In this document: positions 42,224-50,669 of the stretch, piece after piece
How positions within the stretch are numbered: the stretch's first letter is position 1
How the letters are laid out: each line of letters starts with the position of its first letter
Assembly (NCBI GenBank): GCA_040883315.1
Contig: JBFLKU010000015.1
Location: forward strand, 5,715 to 69,714
Length of the DNA stretch: 64,000 nt
Direction: 5' to 3'
DNA from: JAFGUF01 sp040883315
GTDB lineage: Bacteria; Bacillota; Clostridia; Christensenellales; UMGS416
The notes under the pieces: model-generated
Told to the model about the DNA's origin: nothing
Databases searched by the model: none
Seen by the model: the letters and a program-made list of their open reading frames with translations, nothing else
Position numbers and translations under genes: made by a program

Positions 42224-43687
42224 ATGGCAGTAAAAAACAAAGTGCAGCTAATAACATATGCGGATTCTCTAGGCGGAGATTTAAAAAATCTTAATACTGT
42301 TCTAACAGACTATATGAAAGACGTTTTTAAAGGAGGAGTGCACATACTTCCCCCTTTTCCGTCGTCAGGAGACAGAGGATTTGCACCAATTGATTATTTT
42401 CAAATCGAAGAAAGCTTTGGCGGATGGGAAGACATAAAGACCATATCAAATACACACGATGTAGTAATAGATTTGATGGTAAACCATATATCCCGACAAT
42501 CACAATATGTTAAAGACTTTCTTGAAAAAGGCGATGATTCCGTATACAGCGATCTTTTTATAACTCTGGATAAAATATGGGAGGATGGTGAGCCGGTAGA
42601 TGAAGATATCGCAAAAATCTTTCTTCGCAGAACACGCCCATACTCGGAATATGAGGCGAAAGACGGCAGAAAAATAAAGCTGTGGACTACTTTCGGAAAA
42701 ACAGAGCCATCTGAACAGATAGACGTAGATATACATTCTGAAACAGCCAAAAAAATGTTTGAAGACATTTTGAAAAACTTTAGCCAACAAGGAATAAAAA
42801 TTGTTCGTCTAGATGCTATAGGATATGTTATCAAAAAAATGGGCACTTCTTGCTTCTATGTAGAGCCGGAGATTTATGAATTTCTAGATTGGATATTTGC
42901 TGTTGCAGATAAATATGGACTAGAATTGCTGCCGGAAGTACATTCGCACTATTCAATACAGTATAAGCTAGCAGAGCGTGGAGCATGGATTTACGATTTC
43001 ATTCTGCCATATAAAATACTGGAATCTATAATGATAAAAGAATTTGATAAGCTGGCGGAATATCTGAATGAGAGGCCTTCCAAACAATTTACTATGCTGG
43101 ATTGCCACGACGGAGTACCATTGATACCGGATTTGAATGATTTGGTAGATGTGGGCAGAGCAAAAAAAGTGGTAGAACTGTGCGAACAGAGAGGATCAAA
43201 TTTCAGTAGAGTGGTTTCAGAGGCACACAAGCTAGAGGGTGGATTTGACGTTCATCAAATACGCGGAACTATATACTCAATTCTGAATGAAAACGATGAT
43301 GACTATATTGCTGCCAGAGCACTTCAGCTTTTTGCACCAGGGATACCGCAGGTATATTATGTGGGAGCACTAGCCGGCAAAAATGTGTATGAAAGAGCCG
43401 AGCAAACAGGTGACGGCAGAGAAATAAATCGCTATAATTATTCTTTGGATGAAGTGAAAACGGAGATCCAAAGAGATGTGGTTAAAAGATTGATCAAGCT
43501 GATTAATTTCAGAAATGAACATCCTAGCTTCGATGGTGAATTTTCGGTAGATGAAGTATTAGATTCGGGAATAGTGATGAGCTGGAAGAAAAACGACGAT
43601 TTCAGCAAACTTACAATTGATATGGATAAAGGTGAATTATTAATTGAATATTCAGAGAACGGTGAAATAAAGAATTATTATGTATAA
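42224..43687 (+). CDS. Probable sucrose 6F-phosphate phosphorylase (GH13_18)
   Basis: A 487-residue enzyme closely resembling the Thermoanaerobacterium sucrose 6'-phosphate phosphorylase from end to end. Catalytic residues are Asp197 (VRLDAIGY), Glu238 (LPEVHSHY) and Asp296 (LDCHDG). The acceptor loops match the 6-phosphate type: FLRRTRPY with Arg135/Arg136, and GFDVHQ with His344, where sucrose phosphorylases have YRPRPG and L-D-L-Y-Q. It would split sucrose 6F-phosphate with phosphate into glucose 1-phosphate and fructose 6-phosphate. It is the last gene of module B. No PTS gene for making sucrose phosphate is in the window. Confidence 0.88.
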   Translation: MAVKNKVQLITYADSLGGDLKNLNTVLTDYMKDVFKGGVHILPPFPSSGDRGFAPIDYFQIEESFGGWEDIKTISNTHDVVIDLMVNHISRQSQYVKDFLEKGDDSVYSDLFITLDKIWEDGEPVDEDIAKIFLRRTRPYSEYEAKDGRKIKLWTTFGKTEPSEQIDVDIHSETAKKMFEDILKNFSQQGIKIVRLDAIGYVIKKMGTSCFYVEPEIYEFLDWIFAVADKYGLELLPEVHSHYSIQYKLAERGAWIYDFILPYKILESIMIKEFDKLAEYLNERPSKQFTMLDCHDGVPLIPDLNDLVDVGRAKKVVELCEQRGSNFSRVVSEAHKLEGGFDVHQIRGTIYSILNENDDDYIAARALQLFAPGIPQVYYVGALAGKNVYERAEQTGDGREINRYNYSLDEVKTEIQRDVVKRLIKLINFRNEHPSFDGEFSVDEVLDSGIVMSWKKNDDFSKLTIDMDKGELLIEYSENGEIKNYYV

Positions 43688-43751
43688 AGCATCACGGGAT
43701 GCAAACTTAATCAATTTGTGATAATAAGGATAAACAGACATACAAGACACG

Positions 43752-43780
43752 ATTAAAGCCGCCTATTGGGCGGCTTTAAT
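43752..43780 (+). terminator. Intrinsic terminator of the module B operon
   Basis: ATTAAAGCCGCC (43752-43763) pairs with GGCGGCTTTAAT (43769-43780). It marks the end of the carbohydrate locus about 65 bases after the phosphorylase stop. Confidence 0.85.
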
Positions 43781-43916
43781 GTATATAATAGTATAAAAAC
43801 ACGAAGTAATTAAAGAGCTTCTTTAATATATTATATAGTAATAATCAAAAAAATATATAAGGAATAATTGAAAATATGTGGTAGAATATATGCAATAATA
43901 ATTGGCGTAGGAGAAA

Positions 43917-44843
43917 ATGATGAATAATATCATGATTGATGAGATAAATAAACTAAAGAAAAAGCATAATGCAATTATTTTGGCTCACTATTATCAAATA
44001 CCAGAAATACAAGCCATTGCAGACATGGTTGGCGATTCATTTGGTCTTAGCAAAGAATGTGCAGAAACTGATGCAGATGTTATTGTTTTCTGCGGCGTAA
44101 AGTTTATGGCAGAGAGTGCAAAAATATTAAGCCCACAAAAAACTGTTATATTGCCTAATATGGATGCGGGATGTCCTATGGCAGATATGGTGACGGCAGA
44201 TGATGTAATAGAATTAAGAAAAAAATATCCGGAGGCTGCATTTGTGTGCTATGTTAATACATCGGCAGAGGTGAAAGCGGAGTGCGATGTGTGCTGCACG
44301 TCATCAAATGCTGTAAACATAGTAAATTCGTTGAAAGAAAAGCAAATAGTTTTTTTACCGGATAAAAACTTGGGAAGATATGTTGCAAACCAAGTAAAGG
44401 ATAAAGAGGTAATTACAATAGACGGATACTGCATAGTACATAACAGAATAGCGGCAGACGAGGTATTGGACATAAAGATGCAATATCCGGAAGCGCCGTT
44501 CTTGGTTCATCCTGAGTGCACAGAGGAGGTAGTTCGCCTTGCAGACTTTGTAGGAAGCACGGCACAGATACTGAAGAGAGCAAATAAGCTATCTGATAAA
44601 ACCATTATAATTGGCACAGAAGAGGGCATACTTCATAAGCTGAAAGAACAGAATCCAGATAAAACATTTATTGTTGCTTCAAGTAATTTTATATGTAGAA
44701 ATATGAAGAAAACAACGTTGCAAGACCTTCTGAATTCGCTTAATGGACTGGACGAAGGAGACACCGAAAAGGTGATAGAGCTGGATGAGAAGGTGATTCT
44801 GAGAGCCAAAGCCAGCCTAGAGAGAATGATTGAACTAGGCTGA
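43917..44843 (+). CDS. nadA: Quinolinate synthase
   Basis: A 308-residue [4Fe-4S] enzyme that condenses iminoaspartate with dihydroxyacetone phosphate to quinolinate. Landmarks are ILAHYYQIPEIQ, GDSFGLSKE, NMDAGCPMADM, FLPDKNLGRYV and HPECTEEVV; cysteines in AECDVCC, HPEC and SNFICRN are at the positions expected for the cluster. GTAGGAG precedes the start; ATGs at 43917 and 43920 are both possible. First gene of nadABC, 8 bases before nadB. A TTGAAA lies at 43868, but no good -10 could be assigned. Confidence 0.95.
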   Translation: MMNNIMIDEINKLKKKHNAIILAHYYQIPEIQAIADMVGDSFGLSKECAETDADVIVFCGVKFMAESAKILSPQKTVILPNMDAGCPMADMVTADDVIELRKKYPEAAFVCYVNTSAEVKAECDVCCTSSNAVNIVNSLKEKQIVFLPDKNLGRYVANQVKDKEVITIDGYCIVHNRIAADEVLDIKMQYPEAPFLVHPECTEEVVRLADFVGSTAQILKRANKLSDKTIIIGTEEGILHKLKEQNPDKTFIVASSNFICRNMKKTTLQDLLNSLNGLDEGDTEKVIELDEKVILRAKASLERMIELG

Positions 44844-44851
44844 GGAGCGAT

Positions 44852-46402
44852 ATGAGAAGATATTTATTTGATGAATCTATAGACGACTTTACAGTACATG
44901 AAGTGGATGTGGCTATTATAGGCAGCGGTATTGCAGGGCTTTATGCCGCCTATAATCTGAAAGAGACTACATCGTGCGTGATATTCACGAAGGACAAAAC
45001 GGACATAAGTTCTTCGTCTTTGGCACAGGGGGGAATAGCCGCTGTGATGGAGAGCGAGGATAAATTTGAATATCACTTTGAGGATACCATAAAGGCAGGA
45101 GCTGGACACTGCAACGAAGAAGCAGTGCATACTATTGTAGAGGAAGGCCCGGAAGATATTAAAAGGCTGATAGAGCTTGGCATAAATTTTGACACAGACA
45201 GTGAAGGAAATCTGAAATCCACAATGGAAGGCGGACACCAAAAAAGGCGCATACTTCACTGTGGAGGAGATGCAACAGGAAAAGAAATCGTCAGGATATT
45301 GAAGCAGCTGGTGAGCGAGCATGAGAATATTTCATTGCTGGAAAAATACTTTGTAGCAGATATTATAAAAGATAAGAAAGATAGAGTATGTGCAGTAGCT
45401 GCATACAATGATGGATGGCATATTTTCAAGACAAATCATGTAATTATCGCGGCAGGTGGAATAGGGCAAGTATATAGATATACTACCAATCCTTTGGTTG
45501 CTACTGGCGACGGAATAGCTATGGCAAAAAGAGCAGGAGCAGAAATTGTTGATATGGAATTTGTTCAGTTTCATCCCACTGGCTTCTATAGCCCGGAAAA
45601 CAGAAACAAGCAATGTTTTTTAATATCTGAGGCAGTAAGAGGAGAGGGCGGATTGCTATACAATGATAAAGATGAGAGATTCATGGTGGGAAGACACGAA
45701 AGATGTGAACTGGCACCTAGAGATATAGTGGCAAGAGAAATATACAGAGAGATCGAAAACCAAGCATCGCCATATGTTAAGCTGGATATTTCTCACAAAA
45801 GCAAAGAATTTCTGCAGCAACGTTTCCCCACTATATTTGCCAACTGCATGTCTTATGGAATAGACATATCTGAAAGATTTATACCTGTAGGGCCTGCACA
45901 GCACTATATTATGGGTGGAATAAAAACGGATTTATTTGGCAATACTAATGTAAAGGGGCTATATGCCTGTGGAGAGGCTGCATGTACTGGGGTGCACGGT
46001 GCCAACAGACTGGCTAGCAATTCCACATTGGAATGCCTGGTATTCGGAAGAAAAACAGCTGAGTCAATAAACAAGCACTCAATAAATGAAAACATAGAAT
46101 TTCCTGATTTTGATATCAGCGAAGTATTTGAAAAGGATATTAATCTGGAAGATGAAAAGATAAGCCTGAAAGGAATAATGATTAAATACTGTGGTATTTT
46201 AAGAAGCGAAAAATATTTACTTCAAGGATTTTCAAGACTGAATTCCATTACGCAGAAGCTGGAGGATATGCGCCTAGATTCGAAAGAGGCAATGGAGCTT
46301 TACAATATGTGCATTGTTTCAGAGGAAATATTCAAGGCAGCGATTGCAAGAAAAAAATCAATTGGAGCACATTACAGGGAGGATGACAAAAGTGATAGAT
46401 AG
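44852..46402 (+). CDS. nadB: L-aspartate oxidase
   Basis: A 516-residue FAD enzyme that oxidises L-aspartate to iminoaspartate for NadA. FAD-binding GSGIAGLYAA near residue 26, SSSLAQGGIAA near 52, the substrate-loop FVQFHPTGFY near 232 and CGEAACTGVHGANRLASNS near 370 are typical. In an anaerobe fumarate probably serves as the electron acceptor (family knowledge). The C-terminal helical domain is of normal length. It overlaps nadC by 20 bases, so the two are translationally coupled. Confidence 0.96.
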   Translation: MRRYLFDESIDDFTVHEVDVAIIGSGIAGLYAAYNLKETTSCVIFTKDKTDISSSSLAQGGIAAVMESEDKFEYHFEDTIKAGAGHCNEEAVHTIVEEGPEDIKRLIELGINFDTDSEGNLKSTMEGGHQKRRILHCGGDATGKEIVRILKQLVSEHENISLLEKYFVADIIKDKKDRVCAVAAYNDGWHIFKTNHVIIAAGGIGQVYRYTTNPLVATGDGIAMAKRAGAEIVDMEFVQFHPTGFYSPENRNKQCFLISEAVRGEGGLLYNDKDERFMVGRHERCELAPRDIVAREIYREIENQASPYVKLDISHKSKEFLQQRFPTIFANCMSYGIDISERFIPVGPAQHYIMGGIKTDLFGNTNVKGLYACGEAACTGVHGANRLASNSTLECLVFGRKTAESINKHSINENIEFPDFDISEVFEKDINLEDEKISLKGIMIKYCGILRSEKYLLQGFSRLNSITQKLEDMRLDSKEAMELYNMCIVSEEIFKAAIARKKSIGAHYREDDKSDR

Positions 46403-47225
46403 AGATATATTAAGAGATTTTATAAAAAGAGCTTTTCAAGAAGATATTGGCACAGGAGATATTACAACAATCAGCACTGTGCCACAGGGAACCAAAATAT
46501 CCGGCAAATTTATTGCTAAGGAATCTGGGGTTATCTGCGGAATGCAGGTGGCAGAGGAGGTTTTCAGATATTCTGATGAAAGCATTAAGTTTGAATCAAG
46601 CTTTTGTGATGGAGACCTAGTGAAAAAAGGAGATGTAATTGCAACCATAAAAGGAGATGCGATATCCGTTCTAAAGGGCGAAAGATTAGCTCTAAATTTG
46701 ATGCAGCGTATGTCAGGCATTGCTACCAACACAAATGCAGCTGTAAAAGAAGTGGAAGGCTATAAGGCGAAAATAGTGGACACTAGAAAGACAACTCCGG
46801 GCTTGCGTGTGTTTGAAAAATATGCAGTTAAAGCAGGCGGCGGATCGAACCATAGGTTTAATTTAGCTGACGGTGTTTTGATAAAGGATAATCACATTAA
46901 AGCGGCAGGCGGAATAACAAAAGCAATAGAAATGGCGAAAAAGAATGCTCCTCATACTTTGAAAATAGAAGTAGAGGTGGAGTCTCTAGACCAGCTGGAT
47001 GAGGCACTGAAAGCAGGAGCAGATATTATTATGCTGGACAATATGGACAACGAAACCATGACCGAAGCTGTTAAGAAAACAGATGGCAGAGCTATACTGG
47101 AGGCATCGGGGAACATGGGCGAAAAGATACTGAAGGATGTTGCGTCTACAGGAGTGGACGTGATATCTATTGGTGCACTTACTCATTCTGTGAAAGCGTT
47201 GGATATTAGCCTGAAATTCGACTAA
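46383..47225 (+). CDS. nadC: Nicotinate-nucleotide pyrophosphorylase (quinolinate phosphoribosyltransferase)
   Basis: A 280-residue enzyme converting quinolinate and PRPP to nicotinate mononucleotide. I chose the ATG at 46383, preceded by AGGGAGG within the end of nadB; a longer frame from 46314 only shadows nadB. Signature stretches are EDIGTGDITT, GERLALNLMQRMSGIAT, DTRKTTPGLR, KAGGGSNHRFNL and LIKDNHIK, which hold the PRPP and quinolinate contacts. It completes the NAD pathway. The downstream azlD gene is convergent and starts only 4 bases beyond the stop, with no terminator between them. Confidence 0.96.
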   Translation: MTKVIDRDILRDFIKRAFQEDIGTGDITTISTVPQGTKISGKFIAKESGVICGMQVAEEVFRYSDESIKFESSFCDGDLVKKGDVIATIKGDAISVLKGERLALNLMQRMSGIATNTNAAVKEVEGYKAKIVDTRKTTPGLRVFEKYAVKAGGGSNHRFNLADGVLIKDNHIKAAGGITKAIEMAKKNAPHTLKIEVEVESLDQLDEALKAGADIIMLDNMDNETMTEAVKKTDGRAILEASGNMGEKILKDVASTGVDVISIGALTHSVKALDISLKFD

Positions 47226-47228
47226 AAG

Positions 47229-47558
47229 CTAGAAAAAGCAATTAAGTAAAAACATACACAAAACTCCTGATAAAATAGTCAGAAATAGCTTTTTAAATGA
47301 AAAAGCTACCACACAAGCCACTATAGCAGATATGAGTGCATGGTTAGAAAGCGAAATGTTCAGTGAGCCGTCTTGTATTAGAATACCAGGAAGCAGCAAA
47401 GCTCCGAGTATTGCAACAGGAATGTACTGCAGAATCTCCAGCACAAAAGGAGGGAGATTCACCTTTGATAAAATTGTCAGAGGCATTGAACGGGGCAGAT
47501 AGGTGACGACAAACATACCTATGAATATATATAAAAGATGTAAGCTATTTGTTTCCAT
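47229..47558 (-). CDS. azlD: AzlD-family branched-chain amino acid transport subunit
   Basis: A 109-residue membrane protein with three to four hydrophobic helices and the early TYLPRSMPL motif typical of AzlD. AzlD works with AzlC; in Bacillus the pair exports branched-chain amino acids or their analogues. Its start overlaps azlC by 14 bases. Confidence 0.9.
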   Translation of the reverse strand: METNSLHLLYIFIGMFVVTYLPRSMPLTILSKVNLPPFVLEILQYIPVAILGALLLPGILIQDGSLNISLSNHALISAIVACVVAFSFKKLFLTILSGVLCMFLLNCFF

Positions 47559-48237
47559 TTATTTTACCTATCCCAACTACTGCGATACATGAAACCAATG
47601 CACCGATTATTACATTCCAGCTTTTGATACCTGCCATGAACAGTAATACCGAAACTGCCCCTGATAAAACGCAAATCAGAATACTTTTTTTATCGGATAT
47701 CATTAGGGCAATTAATCCGATAAACATGGCACTAAGAGCAAATCCCAGCCCTAGGCGCTCATAATCCGGGATTGCATTTCCTAGGAATATTCCGATTACT
47801 GTGAACGTAATCCAGCTGATGTATGCTGTGGTATTTAGCGCAATTATATACGCCGGAGTGGTGTTTTCCGGGTCGTGCTTCAGCTTATTTATACCGACTG
47901 CAAATGATTCATCTGTAATTCCGAATGACATTATTAATAAAGTAGATGTTTTTGCGTCCTTGAAATATGGAGAGTAGGCTGTGCTCATTAAAAAGTGGCG
48001 GAAGTTCACGAAAAATGCAGTGGCGATTATTGCACCTGCCGAAGCACCGGAGCCTATCATGTCTACTCCGATGAACTGAGCACTGCCAGCAAATACTATG
48101 GTAGACATACCGAACATATCATACCAGGAAAAAAGCATTGAGTTTGCCATTATACCTAATGCAATGCCTAAAGGAGCGTATCCAAAAACTATTGGAACGC
48201 TGTCTTTTATTCCATTTAAAATTTGCTTTTTCTTCAT
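47545..48237 (-). CDS. azlC: AzlC-family branched-chain amino acid exporter
   Basis: A 230-residue membrane protein with the N-terminal SVPIVFGYAPLGIALGI and FAGSAQFIGVDMI motifs of AzlC, and MSFGITDESFAVG in the middle. Together with AzlD it forms a transporter for branched-chain amino acids. It is the second gene of a minus-strand operon after the YbaK-type gene, with a 15-base gap. A branched-chain-type ABC importer lies nearby on the other strand, so import and export systems are neighbours. Confidence 0.92.
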   Translation of the reverse strand: MKKKQILNGIKDSVPIVFGYAPLGIALGIMANSMLFSWYDMFGMSTIVFAGSAQFIGVDMIGSGASAGAIIATAFFVNFRHFLMSTAYSPYFKDAKTSTLLIMSFGITDESFAVGINKLKHDPENTTPAYIIALNTTAYISWITFTVIGIFLGNAIPDYERLGLGFALSAMFIGLIALMISDKKSILICVLSGAVSVLLFMAGIKSWNVIIGALVSCIAVVGIGKINGNK

Positions 48238-48252
48238 TTAATTTTATCTATC

Positions 48253-48717
48253 CTAATAATCCTTACATACGTCTACTTTTGAAGCGCTTGTTATTTGCAG
48301 CAGTTCGTCAGGAGCTATTTTGATGGATGAGGTTTGAGAGCCTGCGGCTGGATAAACATAATCATAACTAAAAATGGATACATCCAAATATATTTCCATC
48401 GGTGTCTTTAGCCCGAAGGGGCAGACTCCTCCTACAGGGTGACCTGTTATTTCCTCTACATCTTCTAGATTCATCATTTTTGCTTTTTCCCCGAATACAG
48501 CCTTATATTTTTGATTGTCTATTCGGGCGCCTCCCACAGTGACTAGAAGGATATTTTTATCTTTTTGTACAAAAGCCAGAGTTTTTGCTATCTCGTTTGG
48601 GGTCACTCCGTGTACTTGTGCCGCAAGTGCTACAGTTGCTGTGCTTTCTTCAAAATCATAAATATGATAGTCGAGTTCATTTTCTTTAAAAAACTTTCTT
48701 ACATTTTCAACGCTCAA
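48253..48717 (-). CDS. YbaK/EbsC-type aminoacyl-tRNA deacylase
   Basis: A 154-residue single-domain protein of the YbaK/ProX family, which hydrolyses mischarged tRNAs such as Cys-tRNA(Pro). Seen are the conserved EIAKTLAFVQ with its Lys, VGGARIDNQKY and ITGHPVGGVCPFGL, the loop with the GGVxPFG signature. The exact tRNA specificity (Cys-tRNA(Pro), Ala-tRNA(Pro) or other) is not clear from sequence. Confidence 0.88.
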   Translation of the reverse strand: MSVENVRKFFKENELDYHIYDFEESTATVALAAQVHGVTPNEIAKTLAFVQKDKNILLVTVGGARIDNQKYKAVFGEKAKMMNLEDVEEITGHPVGGVCPFGLKTPMEIYLDVSIFSYDYVYPAAGSQTSSIKIAPDELLQITSASKVDVCKDY

Positions 48718-49109
48718 TTTTATTTCTCCAGATTTTCGATTTATTGCAGTCTTGAGATTTATTAATACAAAATAAGTATAGAAACTTTGTTATATGCAAT
48801 TATCATATATTTGTATTCAAATTGCAAAGACTACTCATAAAAAATATTAAAGCAATTTTAACATATATTATTGTATTAACAAAGATATAAAATTAATAAT
48901 TTATTCAAATTTAAAATCACAGCATCATATTATTGCTTTATCATACAAAAGTAACGAAGATAAAACATAAAAATTACGATAATATTACCAATTTGCAACT
49001 TTATCAATACGAAATTGCATATTCTGCATAAATGAGCGTGTTTTTGAGTGAAAGAACAGCAATAATGAAAGGAACATAAATCCATAATTCAAAAACAGCA
49101 AAACATTAC
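48718..49109. other. AT-rich intergenic region between the deacylase and livJ promoters
   Basis: About 390 very AT-rich bases without a supported reading frame, RNA gene or repeat. It should hold the minus-strand promoter of the deacylase-azlCD operon near its left end, but no boxes with good spacing were identified. Confidence 0.4.
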
Positions 49110-49138
49110 TTGAAATTTTTATTTTCATTTGATATAAT
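49110..49138 (+). promoter_or_regulatory. Sigma-A promoter of the liv operon
   Basis: TTGAAA (49110-49115), 17 bases, TATAAT (49133-49138). Transcription should start near 49145, giving a leader of about 90 bases that contains a terminator-like hairpin. Confidence 0.82.
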
Positions 49139-49166
49139 GCTTAATCAAGAGATTAGGGCAAAGGTG

Positions 49167-49200
49167 TCGTAGGTAGGTTTATTCCCCCTACGATTTTTTT
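49167..49200 (+). terminator. Leader terminator upstream of livJ (possible attenuator)
   Basis: TCGTAGG (49167-49173) pairs with CCTACGA (49187-49193), followed by seven Ts, all between the promoter and the livJ start. An upstream TAGGG (49154-49158) can pair instead with CCCTA (49186-49190), which would break the terminator stem. Confidence 0.7.
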
Positions 49201-49235
49201 GAACTAACAAAATCTTATAGAAAGTAGGAAATACA

Positions 49236-50420
49236 ATGAAGAAATTATTAGTATTAGTTTTAGCAGTTGCATTAGTTTTCTCTTTTGCAGCATGCCAAGA
49301 AAAGGCTGAGACTACTGAACCGGATTCACCAGACACAGATGTTGTAACTGATGAACCAGCTGTAGTGGAAGAAGCAGAAACTATTAAAATCGGTTTACTA
49401 GCTCCACTATCAGGAGACGGAGCTGTTCACGGTGTACCTGTTAAAAATGCTGGAGAACTAGCAGCAGCAGAAATCAACGCAGCTGGCGGCATCGACGGCA
49501 AAATGATCGAAATAGTTGCATATGACACAAAAGGCGACGGCCCAGAGGCTGTTAACGCATACAACAAACTGAAAGACCAAGATGAAGTTGTTGCTATCGT
49601 TGGCGGAACATATTCTGGAGCTACATTGGCATTCATTGACCTAGCAGTTGCTGACAATATGCCTATCCTTAGCCCAACAGCTACAAACCCAGATGTTACT
49701 TTGGCTGGACCAAACGTATTCAGAGCATGCTACACAGACGCATACCAAGGTGTTGTTGCTGGTGCATTCGCTGTTGATACATTAGGCGCAAAAATGCCTG
49801 CAGTACTTTATGACAAAGGTAACGCATATTCAGACGGCTTAGCTGTTGAATATATAGCTGCTTGTGAAGCTGCTGGTCTAGAAGTAATCGTTGAAACATA
49901 TGCATTGGGAGATGCTGACTTCTCAGCTCAATTGACAAACATCGTTGAAGCTGGTGCAGATGCTCTATTCATCCCAGACTATGCAAACACAGTAGGACCT
50001 ATCCTAACACAATTGGCTGCAATGGATGCTGAAATTCCATGCCTAGGCGGAGACGGCTGGGACGGCATTATCAATGACTATGCTGCTGAATCAGAAGGCT
50101 TCTACTTTGCTAACCACTATGCTACAGACGACGAATCAGAAATAGTTCAAAACTTCATCGCAGCATACGAAGCAGAATATGGTGAAACACCAAACGCATT
50201 AGGCGCTTTGGCATATGACGCAGTATACATCATGGCAGCAGCTATTGATGCAGCTGACTCTACAGACAGTGCTGCTATCGTTGCAGAACTAGCAAAAACT
50301 GATAAAGATGGTGTAACAGGACACGTAACATTCGACGAAAACGGTGACCCACAAAAGAGCGTATCAATGATTCAAGTAGTTGATGGTGCTTATACACTAT
50401 TCAAAAAGGTTACTCCTTAA
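49236..50420 (+). CDS. livJ: Branched-chain amino acid-type ABC binding lipoprotein
   Basis: A 394-residue lipoprotein: signal peptide with lipobox FAAC (Cys20), acidic linker, then a type I periplasmic-binding domain (IKIGLLAPLSGDGAVHGVPVKNAGELA, IVGGTYSGATLAF, PILSPTATNPDVT). The ligand-contacting Ser/Thr pattern and the fold are those of LivJ/LivK; related proteins also bind other amino acids, amides or short acids. It is the first gene of livJHMGF, separated from livH by a hairpin and about 250 bases. Reported as livJ by operon context; leucine binding itself is not proved. Confidence 0.9.
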   Translation: MKKLLVLVLAVALVFSFAACQEKAETTEPDSPDTDVVTDEPAVVEEAETIKIGLLAPLSGDGAVHGVPVKNAGELAAAEINAAGGIDGKMIEIVAYDTKGDGPEAVNAYNKLKDQDEVVAIVGGTYSGATLAFIDLAVADNMPILSPTATNPDVTLAGPNVFRACYTDAYQGVVAGAFAVDTLGAKMPAVLYDKGNAYSDGLAVEYIAACEAAGLEVIVETYALGDADFSAQLTNIVEAGADALFIPDYANTVGPILTQLAAMDAEIPCLGGDGWDGIINDYAAESEGFYFANHYATDDESEIVQNFIAAYEAEYGETPNALGALAYDAVYIMAAAIDAADSTDSAAIVAELAKTDKDGVTGHVTFDENGDPQKSVSMIQVVDGAYTLFKKVTP

Positions 50421-50470
50421 TCAGTAATCATTTGAAATTTACACCTAATAGGTGAAATGATCTGATAGTA

Positions 50471-50516
50471 GATGGGTGAATTTAGCTTTCTAAGTTCGCC
50501 CATCACTATTGTTTTT
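50471..50516 (+). terminator. Intrinsic terminator or attenuator between livJ and livH
   Basis: A 15-bp stem with two G-T pairs (50471-50485 with 50490-50504) is followed by ACTATTGTTTTTATC. It should stop most transcripts after livJ, so the binding protein is made in excess; livHMGF may need readthrough or its own start. A TTGACA at 50534 has no properly spaced -10. Confidence 0.75.
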
Positions 50517-50669
50517 ATCTATCATACATAATATTGACATACTAACATCTTATGGAATTATTTATTATAATCATAAAAAGTATTTTACTATTGTGTATAT
50601 GGAGTGATATATTATAGTATATATAATATATATCAAATAATGTTTAATAACTAAGAATAGAGGTATAAA

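Noticed and set aside
49145..49235. A T-box or known riboswitch in front of livJ
   Set aside because: The leader is only about 90 bases and has no T-box sequence, specifier stem or recognised aptamer; only a simple alternative pairing is visible.
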